From Cryptomeria japonica (Eukaryota > Streptophyta > Pinopsida > Cupressales > Cupressaceae), in NCBI RefSeq assembly GCF_030272615.1, contig NC_081415.1, forward strand, positions 106,675,296 to 106,739,295: a stretch of 64,000 nucleotides of DNA. Direction: 5' to 3'. Below are positions 1 through 10,440 of the stretch, piece after piece; the first letter of the stretch is position 1; each line of letters starts with the position of its first letter. Under the pieces are notes generated by a model. It did not search any database and was not told where the DNA came from. It was given only the letters and a program-made list of their open reading frames with translations. The position numbers were made by a program, and so were the translations under genes.

Positions 1-270
1 AACATCAACATATTCATATTCACTATCAACATGAAGAGGAGTAACATTTTCATCATGAATAACATTTTCATCTATATCATCATCAAGATTTATAAAAATA
101 GGATCTTTAACTCACACAGGGTCAAGAACATCATGCATCTTATGTTTAGGAGATTTTGGAGAAAATGGAGTAATGCTTGTTGAAGGTGTTTTTGGAGATT
201 GCAAAGTTTGAGAAGCAGCTGCTTGAGCTCTAAGACGACGCTTTCGTTGACATTCACGTGTAGAACGGTT
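1..270 (-). pseudogene. In-frame continuation of the element 1 polyprotein
   Basis: Translating the minus strand in the same frame as the gag-protease ORF, past its TGA, gives a basic stretch (RECQRKRRLRAQ), a Ser/Pro/Lys-rich segment, a second TGA, and then an acidic stretch running off the edge. The coding look and the shared frame suggest the two TGA codons interrupt an originally longer polyprotein. No domain is recognisable in this piece. Confidence 0.5.
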
Positions 271-3228
271 TCATCTAGTCTTAATAGGAAGTGGAGAAGA
301 TTGAGGAGGAGGAATGTTCTCATCCTTATCACTTGGGTGTTTAGGTTGTGGTCTCTTAGTCTGGATAATAGGAGAAGAGGAAGGTCTCTTCTCTTTATAA
401 CAGGAAGGAGGAGGAACTGCTCCATATAAAGGAGGAATATTTGGTTTAGGAAGGAGACCAAGTCCATCATGACGAGGAGGTATAGGTCTACTTTTAGAAA
501 GTTTATTAGACATAGACATAGTCACATCCATAGGAATGGGTTGGGAATCTTCTTGAGGAAAGACATTAGTTTTATCTTTCAAAGGAAGAACTTCCTTCTC
601 AAGAACAATAGGAATGTCAAGTTTGGGTGTTCTAGGTTCACTTAGAGATAGGATCATATCTGTTTTCCACTTTTGATAAGATTTGAAAAGATGATCACTT
701 CGCGGAGGAAGAGATTGGAATTGTTTAGGCCAAAAATAATCAATAGGAACGCTAGAAGTTCTTTCAGCTGGTTTAAAGAGACTATGATTGACAGTAACAA
801 CTTCACCATTATGGGAAAATTTCAAGCATTTATGAATAGGAGAAGCAATAGCTTTCATGGAAGATAGCCAAGGATAGCCAAGCTTCACACGAAATTGTTC
901 GGATGAAGGAATAATAGCAAAGATCACATCAAGGGATTTGTTATGGACCTCAATAGGTAATGTAATAGAACCAATTGTAGGAGAAGAAAATGCATCAAAT
1001 AATTTCACAACCACATCTATTTTGTCATAGATCACTTGATTCAATTGCAAAGTAAAAAGAAATTCTTCAGTAATAACATTAACCATGCACGAAGGATCAA
1101 TAAGCACTCCACGGCAAGGTGTATTCTTGACTTTTGCAACTATGTATAAAGGACCATCAGGTGCTCTGATAGTTTCACTAGAATCAAATGTGATAGAAGA
1201 TTCTTTGGGGATTTTTTGCTGCTCTACAAAGTTAATCACATTCAGAGTCATAGACACAAGACCATCAGGTGAGAAAGAGGAATCATTAATCTCAATCACA
1301 TTAGAGGTATGAGAAGGTAATGGATCAGTAAAAATCTTAAGATTTTGGTTAGGAAGAGCTACAGATGTGTTGCCTTTATCATTCACACCTGAAACAGAGA
1401 TAGTATTATTATCAATCAAATCTTGAATTTTACCCTTTAAAGCAAAACATTTTTCAGTATCATGCCCAGGTTGATGATGAAATTGACAAAAAGATTTGTT
1501 ATCAAAATAGGGTGAATTAATCTTTGTAGGATCGATTTGCTTTACAAGAGGGAGAGTAAGTACATTTTGTTCCAATAACTTATTCATAATACTATGCAAT
1601 GATTCATTCAAAGGAGTAAACTTTCTTTCTTTCTTGAAAAACTTAGAAATAGGAGGCACACCTGATGCTACATTCACATTGTTGTTGATGATGTTTTCAT
1701 TGAATTTAATGGACTCTCTGTTTGGTTTAAACTTCCCAAATGGTTGTTGACTACTATCACCCTTATCACTCAGAGCCATAGGATTTGCTTGTTCCATTTG
1801 ACTCACAGTCAGTTGATAATTGTGAAGAGTTGCACACAACTGTTGGAAAGAAGTAAACTCAGAAAACAGAAGTTTGTCTCGAATATCTTTTTGTAAATTA
1901 GAAATAAAGATTCTTTGAATATCATTGTCAGGCACTGGAAAAGAAATTTGAGCATACAAATGCTTATATCTATCAATGAAATTAGTCACTTTTTCTTTAA
2001 CACCTTGTTTACAATGCATTAAATCAATCAAAGTAACTTTAGGACTTATATTGTTTTGAAATTGTTGAATGAAAGCATTTGCAAGTTGTTCAAAGGAAGT
2101 AATAGAATAAGAAGGCAATGAGCAATACCATTGTAGGGCTGTATCTCTTAATGTCCTAGTAAACAGTTTTGCAAGCAACCTTTGGTCATAAGCGAAATTG
2201 GTACATATTGTTTGAAAAGTCTTAACATGTGTTAGAGGATCACCTTTACCATTATAAAGCTCCAAATGCAGGATTTCAACATGTTTAGGAGGGATAGCTC
2301 GAACAATGTCAAGAGAAAGTGGGCTCGCAACATCAAATGTGGGCACACTAAACTTAGATTGATTCATAGAGGCAATTTGTTGCTGTAAAGAAGAGACAGT
2401 TTGTGCAAGATTATTAATAGTCGCTTCAGTCGAAGAGTTCATATTAGACGTGTTAGATTGTGATGGAGGTATTATGTTTTTGAAAGAAGGTATTGATTGA
2501 GAGTAAGGTGGTGGGACACTATGATAGTTAGTCATAGGAGAGGATTGGAAAAGAGGAACACTACAAGGAGGAATGGAATGGTTAAATGAATTGCCCCCTT
2601 GCATCATGTTCATTTGTGGAGATGTAATGGGAACACTCATTGAAGGAATAAATGAAGAAGTCAGATTGAATGAAGGCAGAGGGTTGATTGAAGAAGAAGG
2701 ATTGCCCCCATGACTGGTGATCATAGGCAGACTGTCTTGTATTGAAGTAGTCATTATGTTTGATGTAAAAGTAGGTATGCTAGCAATAGAATTTGTCAAA
2801 GGAATTGAATGATTGACTTGAGTAGGAGGTTGTGTATAACCCAAAGTTTCAGCACAACTCTTCATAGGCATCACATTCGAATCCACAATGTGTGCAATAC
2901 CATGCAAAATATCAATTCCATTCTTATCACTTTGAACCATATGTTTTAGACCCTCAATTAATGAAAGAGCTTGACTATCGGGATACTCTTGAGACATCCA
3001 TTGCTGAAAATCATCAAATTCGTTATCCAATTTCAAAAGTTGTTCTACAGAAACCTCATGGAGAGCTTCTTCATCATTAAGAGGATTAGAGGAATTACCC
3101 GTGTCCTCGTTAAAAAGGCTATTCAAATTAGGTTCCATCTCCTCAGTAATTAAACCTTGGAAAGACTTAATTCTAAGACTTCGTCTAACGGGAATAGTGT
3201 AAGTAGGGCTTATTGTTATAAAACTCAT
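271..3228 (-). CDS. gag-pro: Gag-protease polyprotein, Ty3/gypsy element 1
   Basis: An uninterrupted 985-codon ORF, unusually intact for this window. The N-terminal ~290 residues are Ser/Pro/Asn-rich. The retrotransposon gag core lies at about residues 310-480 (hallmarks LYNGKGDP, ALQWYCSLP, FIQQFQNN). A Cys/His knuckle follows at about 585-605 (CQFHHQPGHDTEKCFALK), then a retropepsin-like domain at about 690-830 with the flap/terminal signature LGYPWLSSMKAIASP. The usual catalytic D-S/T/G-G is D-P-S here (VLIDPSCMVN), so catalysis is doubtful. The C-terminal tail is Pro/Lys-rich. The family role is virion assembly and polyprotein maturation. The first Met follows a plausible untranslated leader. 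The frame continues through the terminal TGA into the 1-270 segment, so the stop may be a decay product of a longer gag-pol. Confidence 0.88.
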   Translation of the reverse strand: MSFITISPTYTIPVRRSLRIKSFQGLITEEMEPNLNSLFNEDTGNSSNPLNDEEALHEVSVEQLLKLDNEFDDFQQWMSQEYPDSQALSLIEGLKHMVQSDKNGIDILHGIAHIVDSNVMPMKSCAETLGYTQPPTQVNHSIPLTNSIASIPTFTSNIMTTSIQDSLPMITSHGGNPSSSINPLPSFNLTSSFIPSMSVPITSPQMNMMQGGNSFNHSIPPCSVPLFQSSPMTNYHSVPPPYSQSIPSFKNIIPPSQSNTSNMNSSTEATINNLAQTVSSLQQQIASMNQSKFSVPTFDVASPLSLDIVRAIPPKHVEILHLELYNGKGDPLTHVKTFQTICTNFAYDQRLLAKLFTRTLRDTALQWYCSLPSYSITSFEQLANAFIQQFQNNISPKVTLIDLMHCKQGVKEKVTNFIDRYKHLYAQISFPVPDNDIQRIFISNLQKDIRDKLLFSEFTSFQQLCATLHNYQLTVSQMEQANPMALSDKGDSSQQPFGKFKPNRESIKFNENIINNNVNVASGVPPISKFFKKERKFTPLNESLHSIMNKLLEQNVLTLPLVKQIDPTKINSPYFDNKSFCQFHHQPGHDTEKCFALKGKIQDLIDNNTISVSGVNDKGNTSVALPNQNLKIFTDPLPSHTSNVIEINDSSFSPDGLVSMTLNVINFVEQQKIPKESSITFDSSETIRAPDGPLYIVAKVKNTPCRGVLIDPSCMVNVITEEFLFTLQLNQVIYDKIDVVVKLFDAFSSPTIGSITLPIEVHNKSLDVIFAIIPSSEQFRVKLGYPWLSSMKAIASPIHKCLKFSHNGEVVTVNHSLFKPAERTSSVPIDYFWPKQFQSLPPRSDHLFKSYQKWKTDMILSLSEPRTPKLDIPIVLEKEVLPLKDKTNVFPQEDSQPIPMDVTMSMSNKLSKSRPIPPRHDGLGLLPKPNIPPLYGAVPPPSCYKEKRPSSSPIIQTKRPQPKHPSDKDENIPPPQSSPLPIKTR

Positions 3229-3330
3229 GCACTAGAGAGGGAGAGAAGATTTTGAATTTAGAGGTAGCAAATTTCAATAAAATCATCCAATCTCCTAGAT
3301 TTAAGCTATTAAATGCATTCACGACAATCT

Positions 3331-3418
3331 CCCGAAATTTCGAAAAAAATGTCAAGGACCGTGGCGCTCGGGGTGCACATGGTCCTCGCAACTTTTTTCA
3401 AAATTTGCAGGGATGAAA
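3331..3418. repeat. Leader repeat copy 1 with GGACCGTG hairpin
   Basis: Begins CCCGAAATTTCG and ends GGGATGAAAG. The hairpin occupies 3356-3385: the left arm GGACCGTG pairs with the right arm CATGGTCC through one G-T/U pair. The copy at 3953-4041 matches it closely over the whole unit. Confidence 0.75.
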
Positions 3419-3952
3419 GTTATGATGATTTTAAAGCTAATCTGAAAAAATTGAGTGATTTTACGATCTGTAGATAGGCCAAATTAAAGTTGCAATCTCA
3501 AAATTGAACCCTACCAAGTTTGTTGAAAAATGCAAAATTTGAATTTTGAAAAAGAGAGGGAAACTGAATTTTTGAATTTTATGATTTTAGAGGGAATACT
3601 AAGAGCAATGCAAGTTTTGAATTTTAAAAGTTGACTCAATTTCACACAAAATTCAATTTTGAAAGCGGAAATCAAAGTTGGTGCAATTAAACACTTAATT
3701 TCAAAAGTCACAAATTGCAAGAATTTGAATAAAGCACTGAAATTTTGAATGAATGCCAACACACTTTACAGATTTAGGACAGTAAGAACACAATTTTGAC
3801 ACAAAATTTCAATTTCAACAATTTTTGAATGATTAGAAGCCTTAATCCAAGCAATCACTAGACCAACTTTGACTTTAATTTTGAAAGTGTTAGAATTGAT
3901 AAAATCAGCCAAAGTTCTGGATTTTAGCAGAAAAATACAGTAAAATCTTGCT

Positions 3953-4041
3953 CCCGAAATTTCGGAAAAAATGTCGGGGACCGTGGCGCTTGGGGTGCAC
4001 ACGGTCCTCGCAACTTTTTTCCAAATTTTCAGGGATGAAAG
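3953..4041. repeat. Leader repeat copy 2 with GGACCGTG hairpin
   Basis: Same unit as 3331-3418. The hairpin lies at 3978-4007 with a perfect 8-bp stem, GGACCGTG with CACGGTCC, and a 14-nt loop. Confidence 0.75.
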
Positions 4042-4379
4042 ATATTATGATTTTGTTGCGGAATCCAAAGTTACAGCTGATTTGGAGATGTTTTGATCAG
4101 TGAAATTATCAGTCAAAGGTTGAATCAAGAGGGTTTTAAAAATTAGGGTTTTGACACTTAACCACTTAATTTTCAGAATTAAAGCACAAATATGAATTGA
4201 TAATGTGCAATAGAAGGGTAGATCTGAAACAAGCATTAATAATTAAACATTTCACAAGCTCAATTACTAAAAAGAAAATTTAGGGTTTTTATGCAATTAA
4301 CCTCTAAAATTTGCAAAAGATTGAACATGGAAATGCAATTAAGGAATCATATCTAACCATGAATAATCAGAAAGGATGT

Positions 4380-4396
4380 TCACATCGGGTTCACCA
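4380..4396 (-). other. Primer-binding site of gypsy element 1
   Basis: Immediately inside the 5' LTR the minus strand reads TTTTGGTGAACCCGATG. The TGG start, complementary to a tRNA CCA end, and its position 3 nt after the LTR CA terminus fit a PBS. I cannot name the tRNA. Confidence 0.6.
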
Positions 4397-4399
4397 AAA

Positions 4400-5586
4400 T
4401 GTAAAGCGGAAAATTGCGAGCGAACCCTAAGTGTTCCCCCCACCACTCCAAGGAGAGGGAAGGGGGTCACTAGGGTTGACGGTTTTCACTTAGGGGAGAC
4501 TTTACATTCAAAAGAGGGGTTGAAACCCACAAGATCCAATCCCACACAATGCAAGATTGGATTCTAAATGTGTTTCAATGGCTAAGACAGCAAGGCTACC
4601 CTCTTTTGTAAAGAATGTAGATAGAAATATTAAGCTAGGAATGCATGAAAAGTGAGAAAGATTCAATTATAAACTGAGATAGGGATATAGGATGAAGCTG
4701 CGGACCTGGAATTAGCAGTAAAATGTCGAGACGATGCTGTCCTGCAAATTTGAGCGAAAGTTGACGGGACGATGGCGCCCGACGTGCACACGGTCCTCTG
4801 AAAAATTTGCGAAACGAAGGGGGATCTATTCGTCTCTACACAAGGATTATAGATCTTCAATTACAGCCGCGTACCTGCAACCTACACACAGAAAAGTGAA
4901 GATGATTGGGGGGTTAGGGATTAGGGGTTTGCCCTTAGGTCAAACCCCGGTTTTGGAATTAACCAAGAAATGACAAATGCTGTAAATGTAAATGATTGTA
5001 ATGTAAACAAGTACTTGATACCTTGTTGTAAGAATGTTTGTATTCTTACATGCGAAGGTGTAAATGTTGTTTGTATGTTGTATATTATATGTTGTAAGTG
5101 ATCTCCTCTTCAATGGTTGAATCCTTGTCTTGAATGCAACACTTAGCCTTGAATGGAGACTTAGAATGCTCAATTGCTTGAAGGAATGCTTGAATGCTTG
5201 AGTATCGCTTCCGCTACATATGTTACTCCTCCTCAAAATGGGAGAGGAAATGTAGTTTATATATTTGTCAATTAGGGCTGATAGACTGATTTTTCCAACC
5301 TTAGGCCGACCTAGGAAGGTTATTTTCCAATTTGCAAACATAAAGACTCGAAGCCCCAAAAGAGACTGGGCCCAAAAATAGGGCCAGGGACCAGGGCGCT
5401 GGGCACCATGGTCCCACCTCTAGGGACAGTAGGGTGCAAGGAGGATCAGGCCAAGGTGCTGAAAAAATGCAATTTTTGATGTCATGAACAAGTTTTGGGG
5501 TCTCCATTCAGGTTCCGTGTTACATCGCCATCGTGAAGACCCAAGTGCGGTCGAAATTGCAAGTGTCACAATTTTAGGATGCTACA
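4400..5586 (-). repeat. 5' LTR of gypsy element 1
   Basis: 1187 bp. On the minus strand it starts TGTAGCATCC and ends CTTTACA, next to the PBS, so it has TG...CA ends. A TATA-like ATATATAAAC sits at 5256-5264. Two variants of the GC-rich hairpin lie at about 4766-4796 (imperfect stem) and 5387-5415 (GGGACCA with TGGTCCC). A block around 4921-4950 (GGGGTTTGCCCTTAGGTCAA) is shared, with divergence, with the solo LTR at about 56345-56370. Confidence 0.75.
5256..5264 (-). promoter_or_regulatory. TATA-like box in LTR of gypsy element 1
   Basis: The minus strand reads ATATATAAAC, the best core-promoter candidate in this LTR, about 320 bp from the LTR start. Position and AT context are the only evidence. 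Confidence 0.35.
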
Positions 5587-8461
5587 CTAATAAGAGACCA
5601 ATTGCTAATGCTAGTCAAAGAAGGATGACCATTCCACACATCATCCCAAAATCTAGCTTTAGAACCATTAAGAACAACCTAGGAAAGATGAGGGAGAATG
5701 ATAGACTTGCATTTAACTATGAAATTCCAGAATGAAGACCCCTTGGGAAGAGAGGAAGCAGTAAATATACTCTCCCTAGAGCCTCGACACATATATTTAG
5801 CAAACATTATTCGAGCCCAAGGATTATTAGGTTCCTTATACAATTTCCAAACAACCTTAGCACCTAAGGCAAGATTTTGTTTAGACAACTCTCTAATACC
5901 TGCACCCCCTCCATCCTTAGGAAGGAAAACTTTATCCCAAGCTAGCAAAGGAATTCTAGATTTATCCCCCTTATTATCATTACATAAAAAAGATCTAGCA
6001 ATGGACTGCAATTTATCAATTGAGGTTTTAGGAGTTTTAAGAACCGACATTAAATAAATAGGAACTGCATTTAAGACAGATTTGATTAGGAGTATTTTAC
6101 CAGGGAGAGTTAACCATTTCTACTTCCAAGAAAGGATCTGGGTAGACACCAAAGAGAAAATCCTATCCCAAAAAGCATCTTTTTTAGGTCCAATAAAGAA
6201 CGGAACTCCTCAATACTTACAAGGGAAGTCCCAATTTTGTACCAAGGGAGCAGTATTGAGAAAAAACACTTTTCATTTTGAACTATTAACCCTCTAACCT
6301 AAGAAGGAAGAATACCTAGAGATAATTTTCTTAATCACCTTGGCTTTAGACAAAGAATCTTGGCCAAACAATAAAGTTTCATCTACAAACAAGAAGTGAT
6401 AATGCGGTTAAGACATATTGGCAACAGTAATACCCTTCTAGAGATGAACAACCCTAGAAGCATGGATAGCCTAACTAAAGGGTTCAGCTAAGATGATAAA
6501 CAAGAAAGGAGACAAAGGATCCCCTTGCTGAACCCCACGAGAAGAAGAAGAAAAAAAAAAGGGGAATCCATTCAACATGATTGAAAACCTTGCAGATGAA
6601 ATGCAGGAATAAATCTACCTTTAACCCATTTCCTTTGAAAGCCAAATTTAAGAAGATCAGAGATAAGGGCACCCCACTCAACCCTACCATAAGCCTTCAT
6701 CATATCCAATTTCAAAAGCATAGCTAAAACTTTATGAAGCATAATAGAATGAAGGATTTCATGGGCAACAATAGCCCCATCCAAAGTTTCACACCCCTAA
6801 ACAACGGTGCCCTGCTTCACAAAGATTATTTTAGGAATATGATTAGCAAGTTGAACAAATATAGCCTTGGTAAAGATTTTATACAAAGTGTTACAAAGAC
6901 CAATAGGATGAAAATCAGCAAATGATTTCAGATTCTCAATTTTGGGAGTGATAGCAATAAAAGTAGTATTCAATTCTTTTAGGATGGTCTTATTCCTTCT
7001 AGATTCCTCTAATGCAAGAAGAACATCATTTCCCACAAAATCTCAGCATTTCTAAAAAAATAGAGTTGTAAAACCATTAGGCCTGAGGGCTTTATCCGGA
7101 CCCATTGAAAAAATAACCTCTCTTAATTCAAATAAAGTGAAGGGGCCCATGAGAATTTTATTATCCAAATCCAAGATGAGAGGGGGAATAGCCTCAAGAA
7201 AAGAATCATTAGGAACAAGAGGCTCAGCCGAAAGTAAAGAACTAAAAAATATAGTGGCCTCAATAACATTATCCCCTTCCTAAGAAACAAGAGAGCCATT
7301 ATCATCTTGAATACAAGAGATTATGTTATGTTGCCTCCTTATTTTGGTAGATAAATGGAAAAAATTAGTATTTCTATCCCCATATGAAAGCCACAAATCC
7401 CTCGACTTCTGTCTCCAATACATTTCTTCTCTGGACAATATTTCCTTTAATTGTGCCTTAATAAATTTATTCTCATCAAAAGAGGCAGGACTCATGCCAT
7501 GATTTAAAACAAAATCATTTAAGGACTCAATAGACTCTAAATATGAGCTTTCTCCACAAAAATACTTAAAGTGAGTAGTATTCCAACATCTAATTTTAGA
7601 TTTGAGAAAGGCCAATTTCTTAGAAATATAAAACATCCTAGAACCCTCAACAAAGGGAGAATAAGACAACCATTCCTTAAGTAAAGGTAAAAAGAAAGGA
7701 TCCCTAAACCACATGGGTTCAAACTTAAAATGAATCTTACAAGAATCTCTATCCACAAATATGGAAAAAGAGATAGGGAAATGATCGAACCCTACATAAG
7801 GTAAAACCACAGAAGAGAAAATTGATTCCAAATCCATCCAATTCTCAGAAACAAGAAACCACTCAAGTCTTTCAACTATTTGGGAGAATTTTTTCCACAT
7901 ATTAGTCCAAGTGAAAGGACCATTTTGATGCTTACAATCAACAAATTTCATAGATCGAACAAAGGAGCAAAAGTCATCTATAATCTTAGTATTTGGAAGA
8001 ATACCACCAGACTTCTCATCCAAACTCATTATAGAATTAAAGTCTCCACCCAACAATAAGAAACAATTATTAAGAGGAGAAGATAGATGCATTAAATCAC
8101 CCCATAACTTCCTCTTTTCCAAGATACTCACAAGGCCATATATATTGAAAAGCCAAAACTTAAAATTTGAAGATCTATACTTAACTAGAGAAAGCATCCA
8201 ATATCTAAAGGAGGCCACAAAGGACAAGTCCACATATGAATCATTCAAAAATAAGGTGAGGCCTCTCGAAGCCCCCAAAGAAGGAAAAGCACAAAACTTC
8301 CAACTCTTCCAAGTAGAAAATAAATGATCAGAAGAGGCCTCATTAAGATTAGTCTCTTGCAATATGAAAATATCACACTTAATTAAATCCAACTAGGATT
8401 TAATCAAGTGTTGCTTGTTAGGGTAATTTAAGCCCCTAACATTCCATAATATAATCCTCAT
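5587..8461 (-). pseudogene. LINE-1 ORF2: endonuclease and reverse transcriptase, decayed
   Basis: The ORF2 start is at 8461 (MRIILWNVRGLN), the standard N-terminus of plant L1 ORF2, with a TAG after about 20 codons. The apurinic-type endonuclease follows (FILQETNL; LLGGDFNSI; GPFTWTN; FDHFPISF), largely open from 8392 to 7280. RT motifs follow in broken frames: LKLDMMKAYG (6690-6720, the expected catalytic Asp after KAY is Gly), GVQQGDPLSP (about 6515-6545), and the active-site block reads FVDET instead of FADDT near 6385. The segment 6050-5679 is the conserved post-RT region (LPKDGGGAGIRELSKQN). Several stops and the altered catalytic residues make it inactive. Confidence 0.85.
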
Positions 8462-8529
8462 TGCGCTCAAGGGTAGGCAGAGGCTCCCCTCTTCTCTTGG
8501 TTAGATTTTAGGGACAAATTCCCCTAAGT

Positions 8530-10322
8530 GAACATCTTGTTTAAAATCCTCTTAGTAGAAATAGATCGAATAATAGGTGGACTAATTAACATTTTCTTAT
8601 TCTATTTAGCAGAGGAACCAGAGGAGGAAAACAACATGGATTGAATACCAATAGCAATATCCTATTGTGTTTTAATATAATTTGGTTTATGGCCTCTTCT
8701 AGAAGGAGAGGTAAAAGGAGACCTCAGGGACAGAGGAGTTTGAGTAATCGGGAGCTTGTTGCCTAAATCCAAAGTTACACCATAATCCGGAGGAGGCAAG
8801 TTCTTCTTATCCTCTATTTTCCCATCAGCTAAAACCTCAAAAGGATTAGAAGTGGGAGCAATAGGTAGAGACTTCTGAAGAGCATCTAAATCTTGATCAA
8901 TGCAATCAATAATACGATGAGTCATAATTCAATCCAAGACAACTTTATTTTTCTTAGCCAAATTTTGCACATTTTCTTGATTAATTGTTCATTCAGAATA
9001 ATCATTGGAACATCAACATCAAGGACACCCAAAGAAAAATATTTCAGACCCTCAAAGAAATTGTCCCCATCTAACCCAAGACCATGACCTATCGGAATGA
9101 CATTGCCAATAACTAAGGGAGTCACCTCAACTTCCACAGGATTACCCTTTCCATACCCAAGCCCCATATCAGAGGAATGATGAAATTGTCCATGATTAGA
9201 TAGAGCCCCAGACTCAAGCCCATTTTGGATTATAATATTGTATATGTCTTGCCAAGATAAATTTTATAAATTTTGACACCCCATATCTGAGGTTCGTGAA
9301 CCCACTAGCAAATCTTTTGAATGTTTAGTAAAAGAGGTCCCCTTAAGATTTGAAAACAAAGGCAAGTCCATAATTACAGTTGCTTTACCAAAAGATTTGG
9401 AATCTTTAACATTGGTTTGATGCCAAATACGATCAATGGACTTGATATTACAAATCTGAGGAAATGTGCTATTCAGATTAACTAGGATGTAGTTTTTAAC
9501 CAAAAAAGAATCCTCTTCCAAGATTAAATGAGAAGTAAGAAAAGTACCAAAGGAATCCCCTATCAATTTCAAAATGTCAGCTTTGATAAATTCAAAAGGT
9601 AGCTTACGTAAACAAAACCAAATAGGAATCTTTTTAGAGTTAGCCAATGATGGAACAAAAAAGGGTTTCCATGATTATAAAAAAATTAAATTCTTACCAA
9701 GCCAAAAGAAACCAGGATCCAAAACCCTAGCCCTGGCATCAGTCGAATAAAAAATAATTATAAAATAATTCACCGACATAACCTAAAAATAAAGAATACC
9801 AACCCACAAGTCATGCAATTTTGATAAATTAATATCTTCTCCCCAAACCTGAATAATAACTACACGAGAATGCAAATCTACCACCTTCTTGGCTAAAGGA
9901 CTATCAAATATATCAATGAGAGGGACAGGATCCCAAACCTTATGAGAATGCACATTACCTCCAATATCAGGAGCCCTACCCGAAGCTTGAACCCCATCCA
10001 AAGGAACCCCAACATCTGAGGTCTTCCCCACAATAGTCGTATTGGCCCCAACAGACACAGGAGAATCCTTAGCGTTTGATGACTGTACCACATCCTTCTA
10101 GGATCTATCCATATCCTTACTTTGCCTCTCATGCCCTAAATTAATAACCCTCTCCTCCTTATGAAGATGATTACCCACACCAAGGTTCCCTTTGGACCTC
10201 TTAAAACTATGTTTGCTCCTAAAAAAGCCTTGAAAATAGTTAGAAACCGGCCTAAAATGAGTATTTGATGAAACACCATCAAATTTTTTGTCCTGAAATC
10301 ACCATGCCCACCTAATTTCCAT
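8530..10322 (-). pseudogene. LINE-1 ORF1 (DUF4283-like RNA-binding protein), decayed
   Basis: A coding-like frame starts at an ATG at 10322 (MEIRWAW) and can be followed through several stops. The most recognisable part, 9850-9264, matches the DUF4283 domain of plant LINE ORF1 proteins (PIWFCLRKLPFEFIKADILK followed by the IGDSFGTFL-type block). The C-terminal part is Pro/Lys-rich without a clear zinc knuckle. In the family this protein binds LINE RNA and is needed for retrotransposition. Confidence 0.7.
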
Positions 10323-10440
10323 TATGAAAACCCACTATGGGACGTGATCCAAATGCAATCCAAATGGATCTAATGGTGGAGGCAGATCTCCAAAAGCATC
10401 AACCCCACAACTCCCCATTTTTTTCCTTTCGCCCATTGTG

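Larger units (their letters stand above)
3229..4379 (-). other. Untranslated leader of gypsy element 1
   Basis: About 1.15 kb between the PBS and the gag start, AT-rich and without a credible ORF. It carries two copies of a roughly 88-bp repeat (3331-3418 and 3953-4041), each with a GC-rich hairpin in an otherwise AT-rich background. Short words such as TTTTGAATTT recur throughout. Leaders of this kind hold packaging and translation signals in LTR elements generally; no such role is shown here. Confidence 0.6.
1..5586 (-). mobile_element. Ty3/gypsy element 1 (5' portion, leaves window at left)
   Basis: Reading the minus strand, the order is 5' LTR (5586 to 4400), primer-binding site, a leader of about 1.17 kb, a long gag-protease ORF (3228 to 271), and continuing coding sequence to base 1. 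Reverse transcriptase, RNase H, integrase and the 3' LTR must lie left of the window. The LTR starts with TGTAGCATCC on the minus strand and directly abuts the interrupted LINE-1 ORF2, so the element inserted into that LINE. The solo LTR at 55727-57358 belongs to the same LTR family. The gag and protease architecture resembles the Tat/Athila side of plant Ty3/gypsy; clade assignment is inference because RT and integrase are not visible. Confidence 0.85.
5587..10440 (-). mobile_element. LINE-1, plant L1-type, cut by gypsy element 1
   Basis: A two-ORF non-LTR retrotransposon on the minus strand: ORF1 (10322 to about 8530), then ORF2 (8461 to 5587) with endonuclease and RT. The RT-side coding sequence runs to the base next to the gypsy LTR, so the LTR element cut ORF2 and the remainder (C-terminal ORF2, 3' UTR, poly-A) should lie left of the window. 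The 5' UTR is ill-defined; I place its limit near 10440, before a T-rich stretch. Confidence 0.8.

Noticed and set aside
3356-3385. GC-rich hairpin as a tRNA gene or tRNA fragment
   Set aside because: No cloverleaf, anticodon arm or T-loop GTTCRA can be placed around it, and copies vary in the loop.
5698-6297. Plus-strand ORFs of 119 and 71 codons
   Set aside because: They are antisense to the conserved post-RT region of LINE-1 ORF2, whose protein motifs are on the minus strand.
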